Shown here piece by piece: positions 63,452-64,000 of a stretch of DNA of 64,000 nt; position 1 is the first letter of the stretch; every line of letters begins with the position of its first letter. The notes beneath the pieces were generated by a model. That model did no database searches, was not told the origin of the DNA, and worked only from the letters and a program-made list of their open reading frames with translations. The translations under genes were made by a program, and so were the position numbers. Source of the stretch: Rhodococcus sp. B50 (lineage in GTDB: Bacteria; Actinomycetota; Actinomycetes; Mycobacteriales; Mycobacteriaceae); NCBI RefSeq assembly GCF_013602415.1, contig NZ_WPAG02000002.1, forward strand, positions 1,798,001 to 1,862,000, given 5' to 3'.

Positions 63452-64000
63452 ATGAGCGAGCGTGCGATCCTCGGTCGACGAGAACAGAACAAGCGCCGGG
63501 GGTTTCCCGGGCAACGCTCTTCAACTACTTCCCAGCAAAGGCGCGCTGGTCACGGCACTCCACGCATGTCACATGGATGCACTCGCCCGACTGGTCGACG
63601 AACTGCTGTCCCACGACCTGACAACAGACGAGCGAATCGTGGCTGTCTTCGCGGACTTCGCACGTGAGACCCGCGAGCCACCCGGCTATCTACAGGCACT
63701 CACCGTGGAGCTCGAGAAAGATATGGCTACAACGGAACTCAGCGACGCGCGCACGCAACTGCTGGACGACGAACTGCTCCGCATCCTGCAGGCCGGTGTG
63801 ACACGCAGAGAGGTCCGCACCGACCACCCACCGCAACTTCTCGCCAGGATGGTCGGTGCGATGTACCTCTCGACCGTTCGACGCTGGAGATCCGACCCGA
63901 ACGACGACGTAACCGAGATGTTCGTCCGCGCAGCGCGTTTCGCCGCCGAGTCGATCGCATCCGGCCGGCGTCCGGACGGGGCGTCCCGTCAGCGGGACGA
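63452..64000 (+). pseudogene. Broken TetR-family regulator, cut by the window end
   Basis: The first codons (MSERAILGRREQNKRR) match a TetR N-terminus. The next recognisable part, GVSRATLFNYFPAK from 63499, is in another frame and follows at once, so about 30 residues holding most of the DNA-binding domain are missing. At about 63540 one further base is missing, and only then does the frame GALVTALHACHMDALARL continue, open to the window end. An internal deletion at a G run plus a 1-nt frameshift make a functional repressor unlikely. A TAGAGT hexamer at 63437-63442 may be its old promoter. Sequencing error could explain the 1-nt change, but hardly the deletion. Confidence 0.7.

Overview
The window is high-GC actinobacterial chromosome, most likely from a Rhodococcus or a close mycolic-acid relative. 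The evidence is an RqlH-type RecQ helicase, stand-alone LigD-polymerase and LigB-type ligase genes, a WhiB protein, a DUF4233 gene behind folC, steroid-type acyl-CoA genes, many GTG starts, frequent 4-nt GTGA/ATGA gene overlaps and a run of leaderless promoters (TANNNT 6-7 nt before the start codon). I see no tRNA, rRNA, CRISPR array, insertion sequence or prophage gene.

Layout. (1) 1-8735: the end of an RqlH-like helicase, the ectABC ectoine operon, a hydroxyacid dehydrogenase-like gene, and a DNA-repair group (LigD-type polymerase, LigB ligase) next to a sirtuin. (2) 8742-21093, all on the minus strand: core genes proB, obg, rpmA, rplU, rne, ndk, a DUF4233 gene, folC and valS. (3) 21233-27462: mixed housekeeping genes (S9 peptidase, pyridoxal/HMP kinase, flavodoxin-like protein, GNAT enzyme, HTH_42 protein). 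(4) 27587-30187: a minus-strand operon resembling dimethylamine monooxygenase (DmmA-like, PDR/VanB reductase, DUF3445 haem N-demethylase), preceded by a translationally coupled 24-codon mini-gene. (5) 30379-39961: a TetR gene divergent from a seven-gene catabolic operon (acyl-CoA ligase fused in frame to an alpha/beta hydrolase, SDR, amidase, enoyl-CoA hydratase, MaoC hydratase, MFS transporter, acyl-CoA dehydrogenase), closed by a strong terminator. (6) 40163-48738: a nitrogen operon (GlnT-like ligase, GlxB/C/D N-methylglutamate-synthase-like proteins, WhiB, M20 amidohydrolase, HutD, FAD amine oxidase) followed by an XRE-cupin regulator, facing a convergent amt gene. GlnR-like tandem half-sites lie before both glnT and amt. 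(7) 50443-52464: fdhD and a lipase-like lipoprotein. (8) 52483-63194: a steroid/terpenoid-type beta-oxidation locus in two divergent arms around a TetR gene, with a sequence motif shared by the two promoters. (9) 63452 to the end: a broken TetR gene.

How the parts may work together (inference). Regions 4-7 form an amine and amide utilisation neighbourhood. N-demethylation would release methylamine and formaldehyde. GlnT and GlxBCD could move amine nitrogen through gamma-glutamyl and N-methylglutamate-type intermediates. The M20 enzyme and the FAD oxidase could process an N-carbamoyl or N-methyl amino acid, Amt would import ammonium, and FdhD would support oxidation of formate. The region 5 operon looks able to take up an amide or acid, activate it as a CoA thioester and shorten it. 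Its substrate is not recognisable from sequence.
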